A stretch of 64,000 bases of DNA from Vallitalea longa (GTDB lineage: Bacteria > Bacillota > Clostridia > Lachnospirales > Vallitaleaceae), in NCBI RefSeq assembly GCF_027923465.1, contig NZ_BRLB01000023.1:1-64000 (forward strand), in the 5' to 3' direction. How positions within the stretch are numbered: the stretch's first letter is position 1; every line of letters begins with the position of its first letter. The notes below the pieces were generated by a model. It worked only from the letters and a program-made list of their open reading frames with translations. It made no database searches and had not been told where the DNA came from. Below are positions 37,706 to 46,573 of this stretch, one piece after another. The translations under genes and the position numbers were made by a program.

Positions 37706-38308
37706 ATGAAATTTGATTTTTTTACTAAAGGCAATAGGAGTGAAAAAGATAAGAAAAAAATAAGTTTTCTCTTCATTATGTTTTTAACAGGAGTATTACT
37801 TTTAATGCTTTCCAAAACATTTATCAAATCAATTGATAACACTAAAGTAGATAACAGTATAATAGCACCTAATACATATAAAGCCAGTGATCCTCAATCT
37901 TATGAAGAAAAACTTGAAAAAAGACTTGAGAAAGAATTCGCTAACATTGATGGAGTGGGTAAAGTTGAAGTAGTAATCATGCTTAAGAATAGTGGTGAAA
38001 TAGTTATAAATAAAGATACCCCAAATTCAAAAACACAATCTGATGAAGAAGACAGTGAAGGTGGAAAAAGACAAACTATCCAAGAAGATTCTACTGAAGC
38101 CACTGTAATTATCAATAACTCGGACGGTTCTACTAAACCAATCATATTAAAAGAGCTTGAACCAGAAGTTAGTGGCGTTGTAATAATAGCTGAAGGCGGT
38201 GATGATATACTTGTTAAAAATAACTTAATAAATGCGGCTAAAGTATTATTAGACGTACCTATGCATAAAATAGAAGTAATGAAAATGGTTCAAAATAAGG
38301 GGGAATAA
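37706..38308 (+). CDS. spoIIIAG: Stage III sporulation protein AG
   Basis: 200 residues: one membrane helix (about 28-45), then the ring-forming domain with LEKRLEKEFANIDGVGKVEVVIML and the conserved GVVIIAEGGDD. Forms the large ring around the channel in the intermembrane space. A serine/aspartate-rich insertion (about residues 108-130) sits inside the domain. Starts after AGGAGG. Confidence 0.94.
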   Translation: MKFDFFTKGNRSEKDKKKISFLFIMFLTGVLLLMLSKTFIKSIDNTKVDNSIIAPNTYKASDPQSYEEKLEKRLEKEFANIDGVGKVEVVIMLKNSGEIVINKDTPNSKTQSDEEDSEGGKRQTIQEDSTEATVIINNSDGSTKPIILKELEPEVSGVVIIAEGGDDILVKNNLINAAKVLLDVPMHKIEVMKMVQNKGE

Positions 38309-38310
38309 AG

Positions 38311-39102
38311 GTGCAAACTTTTAAAAAGAATCAAATTATAATTACTGCTTTGGTTATTATGATTGCAATAGCAGGATATCTTAGCTTTACTGAAAAGGAT
38401 GTCAGTCCTACAACTGAAGTATTGAGTAATCAGAACGAAGATGATAAAAACAAAGAGAATGTAACTACACCAACTGCATTAGTACCTAATGGTGAAGGTG
38501 TTGAGAATGAAACTAAAGTGGATGAAAATGCAGATAAAATTGCAGATGATGTAGCTCAAGGAGAAACACCAATAGATAATCAATCGCAAACCGATCAACA
38601 AAAGCAGGCAGATGGGGCAGATCAACAGCCTGCAACCAGTACACCTGAAGAAGCAAAAAAAGATACTAAAGAAACCACCTCAGATAAAAACGATGGTAAT
38701 GTGGGAGAAGCTGTTCTGACTAGTAAAAATACTATGGAAGCTGGATATTTCCTACAAGCTAGAATTGATAGGGAACAAACTTATTCAAAATTGAAAGAAG
38801 GATATTTAGCACTTATAGATAATGATAGTCTGAAAGAAGATAATAAGGTAGAAGCTGTTAAAGAAATGATTGACCTTCAAGATAGGATTGAGAAAGAAGC
38901 AGCCGCAGAATCTATTCTAGAAGCAAAAGGATTTAAAGATGTTTTCGTAAGATTGATTGACAGTAAAGTAGATGTTGTTATTAATGCAAAAGAATTATCT
39001 CAAGCGGATCTTGCAAAAGTAGAAGATGTCGTTAGAAGACAAACAGGAGTTGATGCAGAAAATATAGTAATAACCTTATTAGATGTAAATAAATCAAATT
39101 AA
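38311..39102 (+). CDS. spoIIIAH: Stage III sporulation protein AH
   Basis: 263 residues, GTG start 2 bases after spoIIIAG. One membrane helix, then a long acidic, Gln/Thr-rich low-complexity linker (about residues 30-135), then the ring-building domain (AGYFLQARIDREQTYSKL to the end) that pairs with SpoIIQ in the forespore. The linker makes it about 45 residues longer than the B. subtilis protein. Confidence 0.94.
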   Translation: MQTFKKNQIIITALVIMIAIAGYLSFTEKDVSPTTEVLSNQNEDDKNKENVTTPTALVPNGEGVENETKVDENADKIADDVAQGETPIDNQSQTDQQKQADGADQQPATSTPEEAKKDTKETTSDKNDGNVGEAVLTSKNTMEAGYFLQARIDREQTYSKLKEGYLALIDNDSLKEDNKVEAVKEMIDLQDRIEKEAAAESILEAKGFKDVFVRLIDSKVDVVINAKELSQADLAKVEDVVRRQTGVDAENIVITLLDVNKSN

Positions 39103-39123
39103 TAGAATGACAAATATCATATT

Positions 39124-39166
39124 AGGCTTTTATGTAAAGAGTTTTCTTTCATAAAAGCCTTAATTT
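39124..39166 (+). terminator. Terminator closing spoIIIA
   Basis: AGGCTTTTATG (39124-39134) and CATAAAAGCCT (39150-39160), a perfect 11-base-pair stem, followed by TAATTT. Confidence 0.8.
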
Positions 39167-39181
39167 CAATAAAAAAATAAT

Positions 39182-39209
39182 TTGCAAAACCTTTAAGATT
39201 TGATATAAT
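39182..39209 (+). promoter_or_regulatory. Promoter of the Asp23 gene
   Basis: TTGCAA and TATAAT with 16 bases between, 75 bases before the start codon and after the spoIIIA terminator. Confidence 0.6.
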
Positions 39210-39284
39210 TAACCTAGAAATGGTTTTTAAAATAGCATGATGTTATCTTTAAATAAAATAAAGCTTAGTTAGGAGGATTATTTA

Positions 39285-39653
39285 ATGGATAGGCAAACAG
39301 TTAAAATACATGAAAAGGATAAAGTTGGAGAAGTTCACATTGCAGATGAAGTGATAGCCATAATTGCTGGATTAGCTGCTACAGAAGTTGAAGGAGTAGC
39401 TGGAATGGTAGGTAATTTTACTGGCGATCTAGTTGAAAAACTTGGTAAAAAGAATTTGGCAAAAGGTGTATTGGTAGATGTAGGAGAAAAAGATGTTTCT
39501 CTAGAACTTTCGATAATTGTTGATTTTGGAAGTAGTATTCCTGAAGTAACTAATAGTGTTCAGGAAAAAGTTAAGAGTGCAGTAGAAACTATGACAGGGT
39601 TAGAAGTTGACGAGATTAATATAAGAGTTGCCGGAGTTAATGTTGAAAAGTAA
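39285..39653 (+). CDS. yqhY: Asp23/Gls24-family protein (YqhY-like)
   Basis: 122 residues with the Asp23 signature: VHIADEVIAIIAGLAATEVEGVAGM, then VGEKDVSLELSIIVDFGSSIPEV and INIRVAGV. In B. subtilis this gene lies between accBC and nusB and affects acetyl-CoA carboxylase; here accB and accC are absent and it follows spoIIIA. Start after AGGAGG. Confidence 0.93.
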   Translation: MDRQTVKIHEKDKVGEVHIADEVIAIIAGLAATEVEGVAGMVGNFTGDLVEKLGKKNLAKGVLVDVGEKDVSLELSIIVDFGSSIPEVTNSVQEKVKSAVETMTGLEVDEINIRVAGVNVEK

Positions 39654-39686
39654 GTAAATTGATCCAACCTATAAGACTTCATTTAC

Positions 39687-39720
39687 CTGTATTAAATTAA
39701 AGATGGGAAAGATGGGTTAA
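39687..39720 (+). repeat. Dispersed intergenic repeat, copy C
   Basis: CTGTATTAAATTAAAGATGG then GAAAGATGGGTTAA; the first 20 bases are identical to copy B. Confidence 0.65.
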
Positions 39721-39752
39721 TAATGATTACACTCGCAGTTTCCCTATGATAT

Positions 39753-39787
39753 CTGTATTAAAATAACGATAGTAAAGCTGAGTTATA
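39753..39787 (+). repeat. Dispersed intergenic repeat, copy D (divergent)
   Basis: CTGTATTAAAATAACGATAG then TAAAGCTGAGTTATAG, in tandem with copy C about 33 bases later. Confidence 0.55.
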
Positions 39788-39827
39788 GATAAAAATATAC
39801 GATAATCTTATTTTTTTTAATAATTAC

Positions 39828-39888
39828 TTGTACAATTAACTAAATATAGTATAATGAAAGTACCCTTAAATATTAATATTTAAGGGTA
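39828..39888 (+). promoter_or_regulatory. nusB promoter with a 28-bp perfect palindrome at the start point
   Basis: TTGTAC (39828-39833) and TATAAT (39850-39855) with 16 bases between. The 28-base perfect palindrome 39861-39888, core CCTTAAATATTAATATTTAAGG, begins six bases after the -10, so it covers the transcription start. It is either an operator or a hairpin at the 5' end of the transcript; the RNA hairpin would lack a loop, which favours an operator. Confidence 0.6.
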
Positions 39889-39944
39889 TTAAAATGTAAT
39901 AGATATATATATTTAATATATATATTAATCCCAGGAGGTACATT

Positions 39945-40340
39945 ATGAACAGAAGGATCATGAGAGAGCATATTTTTAAACTGATATTTTCTATTGAGTT
40001 TAATGAAGAAGAGAAATTTGAAGATAGAGTTAAGGTATATCTTGATGAATTGGATACAAATGAAGAAGTAAAAGATTATATAAAGAACAAAGCTGTATCT
40101 ATACAAGAGAAAATGGATGCTATAGATGAGACAATAAATACTAATGCTAAGAAATGGTCCATAAGCAGAATGTCGAAAGTAGATGTAAGTATACTTAGAG
40201 TGGCTATTTACGAAATTGAATATGACGATGATATACCTACTAATGTAGCAATAAATGAAGCAGTTGAAATTGCTAAAAAGTATGGAGGAGACCATTCGCC
40301 ATCTTTTGTGAATGGTATACTCGCAAAAGTCGTCAATTAA
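39945..40340 (+). CDS. nusB: Transcription antitermination factor NusB
   Basis: 131 residues. Family marks: MNRRIMREHIFKLIF at the start, WSISRMSKVDVSILRVAIYEI, and the C-terminal EAVEIAKKYGGDHSPSFVNG. Binds boxA RNA for rRNA antitermination. AGGAGG start; 18 bases before xseA, so one operon. Confidence 0.97.
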   Translation: MNRRIMREHIFKLIFSIEFNEEEKFEDRVKVYLDELDTNEEVKDYIKNKAVSIQEKMDAIDETINTNAKKWSISRMSKVDVSILRVAIYEIEYDDDIPTNVAINEAVEIAKKYGGDHSPSFVNGILAKVVN

Positions 40341-40358
40341 TAGATAGAGGAGATATTA

Positions 40359-41579
40359 ATGAAAAAAAGTATTTTTTCAGTATCACAAGTTAATGCGTAT
40401 ATTAAAAAATTATTCATAGATGATTATGTTATAAACGATATCTGGATTAAAGGGGAAGTATCAAATTGTAAGATTCACAGTTCAGGACATATATATTTTA
40501 CCCTAAAGGATAATAACAGTGCAATTTCTTGTGTTGTTTTCAAGAGCTATCGTGATTTTGTAGAGTGTGACCTTAGAGATGGTGTAGATATAACTGCAAG
40601 AGGTTATGTTTCTGTTTATGAAAGAGCAGGAACATTTCAATTATATGTACAGCAAGTAAAATCAGATGGTATGGGTAATCTGTATAAAAAGTTTCAGCTA
40701 TTAAAAGAAGAGTTGCAGAAAAAAGGGTATTTTAATTCTGATTTCAAGAAGAAGATTCCTAGGTATCCAAGAAAAGTAGGAATCGTTACCTCAGATACAG
40801 GTGCAGCCATTCGTGACATGATAAATGTGTCAAAACGAAGAAATCCTTATATAGGTCTTATTCTTTATCCATCTCTAGTACAAGGAAATGGAGCAGCAGA
40901 AAATATAGTTAGAGGTATTAGATATCTTGACAAGATGGATGATGTGGATGTTATTATTATCGGTAGAGGTGGCGGATCTATAGAGGATCTATGGGCTTTT
41001 AATGAAGAAATAGTTGCCAAAACCATTTTTGAAGCAAAAACACCAATAATATCTGCTGTTGGTCATGAAACAGATTATACTATATCAGATTTCGCTTCTG
41101 ACCTTAGAGCGCCAACCCCTTCAGCAGCAGCTGAACTTGCTATTCCAGCTTTTGATGAAATAGATATTATTCTGGATAAATATGAATATAAGCTTACTAA
41201 TAATATAAAAAGAAAAATAGAGCTATGTGTAAAAACTATAGCACTTAATAAAATGAAACTCGATTATAATAGTCCTTCAATGAGATTATTGAAAGAGAGA
41301 CAATATCTATCAGAGATTGAGGATAGATTAGATAGAAGTATGAAAGAGATTAATAAAAAATATAAAAATGATGTTAATCTATTGGAGCATAAATTAAATG
41401 TACTATCTCCAATTAATAATCTGGAAAAAGGGTATTCCTATATACAAAACAATAATGGTAAGGTAAATAGTATAAGTGATGTCAATATAGGAGAGACTCT
41501 ATTAATACAATTGAGTGATGGAAACATAGAAGCGAAAGTTGAAAATACTAAAAGTGGAAAGTGGGGTTATGATGAGTAA
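40359..41579 (+). CDS. xseA: Exodeoxyribonuclease VII large subunit
   Basis: 406 residues. N-terminal OB fold (VSQVNAYIKKLF, IWIKGEVSN), then the catalytic region with RYPRKVGIVTSDTGAAIRDM, IIIGRGGGSIEDLW and HETDYTISDFASDLRAPTPSAAAEL. The C-terminal coiled coil is shorter than in E. coli. Overlaps xseB by 8 bases. Confidence 0.97.
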   Translation: MKKSIFSVSQVNAYIKKLFIDDYVINDIWIKGEVSNCKIHSSGHIYFTLKDNNSAISCVVFKSYRDFVECDLRDGVDITARGYVSVYERAGTFQLYVQQVKSDGMGNLYKKFQLLKEELQKKGYFNSDFKKKIPRYPRKVGIVTSDTGAAIRDMINVSKRRNPYIGLILYPSLVQGNGAAENIVRGIRYLDKMDDVDVIIIGRGGGSIEDLWAFNEEIVAKTIFEAKTPIISAVGHETDYTISDFASDLRAPTPSAAAELAIPAFDEIDIILDKYEYKLTNNIKRKIELCVKTIALNKMKLDYNSPSMRLLKERQYLSEIEDRLDRSMKEINKKYKNDVNLLEHKLNVLSPINNLEKGYSYIQNNNGKVNSISDVNIGETLLIQLSDGNIEAKVENTKSGKWGYDE

Positions 41580-41763
41580 TAAATTGACTTTTCAAGAAAA
41601 CCTAGATGGATTGGAAAAAATAGTTGAACAGTTAGAATCAGGAGAAGCATCTCTTGAAGAAAGTTTAGAATTATATAAAAAGGGAATGTTATATCTGCGA
41701 GAATGTAATGAAAAAATAGATAGAGTGGAAAAAGAAATAGAAGTGATACAAAAAGAAAATTAG
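41572..41763 (+). CDS. xseB: Exodeoxyribonuclease VII small subunit
   Basis: 63 residues from the ATG at 41572 (GTGGGG 5 bases upstream). Marks: LTFQENLDGLEKIVEQLESGEASLEESLELYKKG. Overlaps the end of xseA, ensuring paired translation. Confidence 0.95.
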   Translation: MSNKLTFQENLDGLEKIVEQLESGEASLEESLELYKKGMLYLRECNEKIDRVEKEIEVIQKEN

Positions 41764-41815
41764 CAATGGATATGCTAATTGAGAGCAATGTATATTAAGG
41801 AAGGAAATGACAAGA

Positions 41816-42712
41816 ATGGATTTTAGTAATGAGCTTAAAAGCAGACAAAAGTTGGTAGAGAATGTTTTAACTAAATATATGCCTAAAAGTACTTCATTAT
41901 ACGACCAGGTAGTTTATAATGCCATGAAGTATAGTTTAATGTCAGGAGGGAAAAGAATTCGCCCTATATTGATGTTAGAGGCTTATAAAATATGTGGTGG
42001 TAATAATGTTATGGATATAGAACCATTTATGGCAGCAATGGAGATGATTCACACATATTCACTTATACATGACGATTTACCTGCTATGGATGATGATGAT
42101 TATAGAAGGGGTAAGTTAACATGTCATAAAAAATATGGTGAAGATGTTGCTGTTTTAGCTGGTGATGCTTTACTTAATACTGCTTTTGAGATTATGTTAG
42201 GCGCTTGTTTAAAAGATAATAAAGTAAATACTAAACACAAGTTGTTGGCTTCAAAGGAAATCGCAACAGCTGCAGGAGTAAAAGGTATGATAGGTGGACA
42301 AGTAGCTGATGTTGTTCAGATAGAAACAAATATTGACGTTATTAATTATATTCATATTCATAAGACTTCTGCAATAATAGAAGCTTCACTTACTGCAGGA
42401 GCAACACTTGCTCATGGAAGCCTCCAAAAAGTCGATATTTTTAGGAAAATAGGTAATTGTATAGGATTAGCTTTCCAGATTCAAGACGATATGCTTGATA
42501 TTACTAGTACAACTGAAGAATTAGGAAAACAAGTAGGTAGTGATAACAAGAATGGTAAAAAAACATATGTTTCTATAAAAGGGTTAGAAGAATCAAGGCA
42601 AATAGTTAATGAGTTAATTGAAAAAGCTCTAGACAGCTTAGAAAATTTTGATAATGGAAATAAAGAATTTTTAGAAGAGTTTATTTTATATCTTAGAAGC
42701 AGAAAAAAATGA
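41816..42712 (+). CDS. ispA: Farnesyl diphosphate synthase (polyprenyl synthetase)
   Basis: 298 residues from the ATG at 41816; an ATG at 41807 is nearer to the ribosome binding site AAGGAAGG but only 2 bases away from it. First Asp-rich motif DDLPAMDDDDYRRG, second FQIQDDMLDI, plus GGKRIRP and GGQVADV. Adds isopentenyl units to make farnesyl diphosphate. First of the isoprenoid genes on each side of the OLE RNA. Confidence 0.95.
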   Translation: MDFSNELKSRQKLVENVLTKYMPKSTSLYDQVVYNAMKYSLMSGGKRIRPILMLEAYKICGGNNVMDIEPFMAAMEMIHTYSLIHDDLPAMDDDDYRRGKLTCHKKYGEDVAVLAGDALLNTAFEIMLGACLKDNKVNTKHKLLASKEIATAAGVKGMIGGQVADVVQIETNIDVINYIHIHKTSAIIEASLTAGATLAHGSLQKVDIFRKIGNCIGLAFQIQDDMLDITSTTEELGKQVGSDNKNGKKTYVSIKGLEESRQIVNELIEKALDSLENFDNGNKEFLEEFILYLRSRKK

Positions 42713-42722
42713 GGTGCATTTA

Positions 42723-43166
42723 GTGGAGAACTTTTATACTATTACTGAAAATAGGGTTTTATTAGCTGCAATTGTTGCTTGGTTTGTTTCCCAAGGTATT
42801 AAATTTTTTACTTGCTTAATAAAAACTAAAAAAATCAAGATGGATAGAATTATGGGTTCAGGGGGGATGCCTAGTTCTCATACAGCTTCTGTTATGGCAG
42901 CGACTTTTTCAGTAGGTGAGATAATGGGATATAATCATCCCATATTCGGTGGACTTATGATAATGTCATTTATTGTTATGTATGATGCTGCTGGAGTAAG
43001 AATGGCAGCTGGTAAACAAGCAAAAGCAATTAATAATATTATAGAAGCACTGGGAGCTTATAGAGTAAAGATAGATGGGCAACTGAAAGAATTGCTTGGA
43101 CATACATATATGGAAGTATTAGTTGGAGCTGCTTTAGGCATAGTAATAGCATTATTAATTAACTAA
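42723..43166 (+). CDS. DUF212 / divergent PAP2-family membrane protein (YuiD-like)
   Basis: 147 residues from the GTG at 42723, 7 bases after GAGGTG. Marks of the family: MGSGGMPSSHTASVMAA, DAAGVRMAAGKQAKAIN, GHTYMEVLVGAALG. Three or four membrane segments; contains the PSSH of PAP2 phosphatases. Possibly an undecaprenyl- or lipid-phosphate phosphatase, which would suit its place beside ispA, but no activity is established to my knowledge. Confidence 0.9.
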   Translation: MENFYTITENRVLLAAIVAWFVSQGIKFFTCLIKTKKIKMDRIMGSGGMPSSHTASVMAATFSVGEIMGYNHPIFGGLMIMSFIVMYDAAGVRMAAGKQAKAINNIIEALGAYRVKIDGQLKELLGHTYMEVLVGAALGIVIALLIN

Positions 43167-43234
43167 TATTATCTATAATTACAAAAAATGTAAATAAAAA
43201 ATCAATAATAAGTAAATTTGTTAATTAATGATAC

Positions 43235-43263
43235 TTGATTTATTTCTCAATATGATATATTAT
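43235..43263 (+). promoter_or_regulatory. Promoter of the OLE RNA
   Basis: TTGATT (43235-43240) and TATTAT (43258-43263), 17 bases apart. The expected start point, 7-8 bases on, coincides with the first base of the RNA's terminal helix at 43271. Confidence 0.7.
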
Positions 43264-43270
43264 TGGTTAT

Positions 43271-43861
43271 ACTAAAGATGCAGTATCCTAGTTGGTATTG
43301 TTAATCTCGAAGACGGGCCTAAAAATCCGTAAAAGGGCATATCGATGAAGTTCCTGGTGTTGGCTGGTGACGCCCAGTTGCGGGCTTATGCTGGGAGTTA
43401 AGACATAAGGGCGATCCACAATGGCATGTGGGCGTGGACCCTTTTGTCGTGGAGACCTGTGTATGTGGAAACTGTTAGATACAGTTATCTACGGCGCAGG
43501 AGTAAACCTGTCATGCGGCGAAAGCTGTGGACAGAGTAGCCTGCCTTGCGTGAAATAAAGGGGATAGTAATTTAAGAGCTAGACTTTTGGCCAAAAGTTA
43601 AGCGGATATTGTTACTTGAAACTTCTTTTCGCTAAAGAGGCTAGGGATTACACGATATCATTGAGGAAAACTCCTAGGCTGTTCATTATTGAAGCTTATT
43701 TAGGATTACGGTGTGGTTAAATGGTGATCCAGCGCTATTTATGGTGACATAGTAGGAATTAATTTAATGGGGAACCGCTTTTTTGGCGACAAGAAAGTAT
43801 TAATTCGGGAAAACCTGCTGGACTATAAGCCGCAAAATTTACTAGATATGCTATCTTTAGT
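43271..43861 (+). ncRNA. ole: OLE RNA (ornate large extremophilic RNA), about 591 nt
   Basis: A 780-base gap between protein genes is filled by a segment with much higher G+C than its surroundings and rich in conserved-looking loops (for example GGCTGGTGACGCCCAG at about 43360 and GGGAACCGCTTTTTTGGCGAC near 43770). No long reading frame exists in it. Its ends pair with each other: ACTAAAGAT...TATCCTAG (43271-43291) with CTAGATATGCTATCTTTAGT (43842-43861). Size, place between ispA and dxs, and the oapA gene directly downstream are the defining features of OLE RNA. Known biology: it forms a membrane-bound ribonucleoprotein with OapA (plus OapB and OapC), and its loss makes cells sensitive to cold and short-chain alcohols in Halalkalibacterium halodurans. 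I have not folded the whole molecule. Confidence 0.88.
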
Positions 43862-43944
43862 ATAAATTATTATATAACGACTATTAAATCACATAATTAT
43901 TATACATAAAACCAACGGATTTAAAAATAAACGAGGGAAAAATT

Positions 43945-44535
43945 TTGAGTAAAAATAAAGCAAAAGTAAAGTTTAGAAGTTTATATGCACATAAAAAGAT
44001 TAACACTTTCTGGATTGCTACAATAACCATAATTACGTTAATAACAGCCATATTACTAGGGTATATATCTTTGGTACTTATGGATAAGGTAAGCCTATAT
44101 GGTGCTATTATTATTGTTTTAATAATAGTATTATTAGGTGTATTTTTTGATTTGTTAGGTATTGCTGTAACTGCAGCTGAAGAAACGCCTTTTCATTCTA
44201 TGGCTGCAAGCAAGGTAAGAGGGTCTAGAGAAAGTATAACTATTATTAGAAATGCTGGAGCTGTAGCTAATTTTTTTAATGATGTAATTGGAGATATATC
44301 TGGTATTATATCTGGATTGGCTACAGGAGTTATTGTTATCAAATTAGTAGCTAAATTTCATGTAGAGAACACAATCTTTAATATACTACTTACAGGGATA
44401 ATTGCAGCAATTACTGTAGGGGGTAAAGCCATAGGGAAAGAAATCGCATTAAGACACTCTAACTTGATAGTTTATAGATTAGGTGTGATTTATAGCCTTT
44501 TTAGAAAGCAGAATAAAAAAAATAATAAGTCATAA
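43945..44535 (+). CDS. oapA: OLE-associated membrane protein OapA (DUF21-like)
   Basis: 196 residues, TTG start after GAGGGA. Four membrane segments (about 18-42, 52-78, 115-135, 145-165) and the conserved stretch GIAVTAAEETPFHSMAASKVRG between the second and third. OapA is the protein partner that fixes OLE RNA to the membrane and is normally encoded right after it, here 83 bases downstream. A basic tail (RKQNKKNNKS) could contact RNA. Confidence 0.9.
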   Translation: MSKNKAKVKFRSLYAHKKINTFWIATITIITLITAILLGYISLVLMDKVSLYGAIIIVLIIVLLGVFFDLLGIAVTAAEETPFHSMAASKVRGSRESITIIRNAGAVANFFNDVIGDISGIISGLATGVIVIKLVAKFHVENTIFNILLTGIIAAITVGGKAIGKEIALRHSNLIVYRLGVIYSLFRKQNKKNNKS

Positions 44536-44588
44536 GTTACTATTAGGAAATTAGTTATATTATATGATAAGTAAAGGTGTTGAAAATA

Positions 44589-46460
44589 GTGAATAATATT
44601 TTGGAGTCAATTAATAGTCCTAAAGATGTTAAAGCTTTAGAAATTGACCAGTTAAATCAGCTAGCCAAAGAACTAAGAGAATATTTGATAAGAGTAGTAA
44701 GCAATACTGGTGGACATTTAAGTTCTAATTTGGGAGTTGTAGAATTAACATTAGCTCTTCATTATTGCTTTAATTCCCCATATGATAAGTTGATATGGGA
44801 CGTTGGGCATCAGACTTATATCCATAAAATGATAACGGGCAGAAGAGAAGAAATTAAAACAATTAGGAAATTAAATGGGCTTAGTGGATTTCCTAAAAGA
44901 TTAGAAAGTAAACATGACATATTTGAGACCGGACACAGCTCTACTTCAATTTCTGCTGCGCTTGGATTCGTTAAAGCAAGAGAAATTATGCATGAGAATA
45001 ATTATATAGTACCTATTATAGGTGATGGATCTATGACAGGAGGAATGGCTTTTGAGGCATTGAATAATGCAGGGAGACTTGATTGTAATCTGATTGTCAT
45101 ACTTAATGATAATCAAATGTCCATTTCAAGAAATGTAGGAGGATTATCATCCTATTTGGATACAATAAGAACAGGAACCGTTTATAAAGAAATGAAAGAA
45201 GAAGTAGAAAAAGCCTTAACTAAAATTCCTAGAATAGGTAAAGAGGTCGTAAAGGTCATTAGAGATGTAAAATCTAGTATAAAGCAACTTGTCATACCTG
45301 GAATGCTATTTGAAGAATTAGGATTTACTTATCTGGGTCCAGTAGATGGACATAACATATCTGCACTTATAAAAACATTAAATCAAGCCAAAAGATTAAA
45401 TGAACCAGTGCTTATTCATGTAAACACAACAAAAGGAAAAGGGTTTAAACCGGCTGAATTGAATCCGACTAAATATCATGGAACCAAACCTTTCTATATT
45501 AAAAATGGAAAAGCTAAAAAAGCTCCATGTATAGACACATATTCCAAGGCGTTAGGCGATACACTTATTGATTTAGCTAGTAATGATAATAAATTAGTGG
45601 CAGTATCTGCAGCTATGCCTGAAGGAACAGGGCTAGATAAATTCGCTAGAAAATATCCAGATAGATTTGTTGATGTTGGTATAGCAGAACAACATGCAGT
45701 AACTTTTGCTGCTGGTCTTGCATCTAGTGGTATGAAACCTGTGGTGGCTTTATATTCATCATTTTTACAGAGGGCTTATGACCAGGTATTGCATGATGTA
45801 TGTATGCAGCGTCTTCCAGTCGTATTTGCTATAGATAGAGCTGGTTTGGTTGGTGAAGATGGAGAAACTCATCAAGGTATCTTTGATATCTCTTTTCTTA
45901 ATCATATGCCTAATATGACTATAGTTGCTCCCAAAAATAAAGCAGAGCTTCAATCAATGGTAAGATATGCGGTAAACTTTGATGATGGACCAATTGCTAT
46001 AAGATATCCGAAAGGTAAAGCTTCTCAAGAATTGAATGAACACAATGAAGAGATAGTATACGGGAAAAGTGAAATTATAAAAAATGGAACTAAAATAGCT
46101 ATAATTGGTGTGGGTACATTAACTCAAACAGTTATTGATGCAGCAAAATTATTAGATAATGATGGTATAAATCCTACAATAATAAATGCTAGATTCATTA
46201 AACCAATAGATAAATCTTTAATAGAAGAAATAGCTAAAAGTCATGACTATATATTTACTGTTGAGGAAAATGTTATTTCTGGAGGATATGGAAATAATAT
46301 TATTAGATATATAACTGATATAGATGTTAACACAAAAGTAGTATGTTTAGGAATAAAAGATGATTTTGTTAGACATGGAACAAGAAATGAACTAATACGA
46401 TTATGCGAATTAGATGAACAAAGTATATATAATAATATAATATCTTATATTAATGGATAA
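44589..46460 (+). CDS. dxs: 1-deoxy-D-xylulose-5-phosphate synthase
   Basis: 623 residues from the GTG at 44589; AAAGGTG lies 9 bases before it, better than the earlier GTG at 44577. Thiamine-diphosphate motif GDGSMTGGMAFEALNNAG, SSNLGVVELTLALHYCF at the N-terminus, and GIAEQHAVTFAAGLA in the pyrimidine domain. First committed step of the MEP isoprenoid pathway. Confidence 0.97.
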   Translation: MNNILESINSPKDVKALEIDQLNQLAKELREYLIRVVSNTGGHLSSNLGVVELTLALHYCFNSPYDKLIWDVGHQTYIHKMITGRREEIKTIRKLNGLSGFPKRLESKHDIFETGHSSTSISAALGFVKAREIMHENNYIVPIIGDGSMTGGMAFEALNNAGRLDCNLIVILNDNQMSISRNVGGLSSYLDTIRTGTVYKEMKEEVEKALTKIPRIGKEVVKVIRDVKSSIKQLVIPGMLFEELGFTYLGPVDGHNISALIKTLNQAKRLNEPVLIHVNTTKGKGFKPAELNPTKYHGTKPFYIKNGKAKKAPCIDTYSKALGDTLIDLASNDNKLVAVSAAMPEGTGLDKFARKYPDRFVDVGIAEQHAVTFAAGLASSGMKPVVALYSSFLQRAYDQVLHDVCMQRLPVVFAIDRAGLVGEDGETHQGIFDISFLNHMPNMTIVAPKNKAELQSMVRYAVNFDDGPIAIRYPKGKASQELNEHNEEIVYGKSEIIKNGTKIAIIGVGTLTQTVIDAAKLLDNDGINPTIINARFIKPIDKSLIEEIAKSHDYIFTVEENVISGGYGNNIIRYITDIDVNTKVVCLGIKDDFVRHGTRNELIRLCELDEQSIYNNIISYING

Positions 46461-46573
46461 CCGGAATACTTTTTGAGTAATAAAACATATATAGACTATT
46501 GGGATTACTATATATTATTTGATCGATGTTATAAATTAATATATTATTAAGTGTGGAAGGAATGCATATAACT

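Noticed and set aside
43271-43861. Group I/II intron or transfer-messenger RNA for the structured RNA
   Set aside because: No tRNA-like ends, no intron-encoded protein and no interrupted gene; location and size fit OLE RNA.
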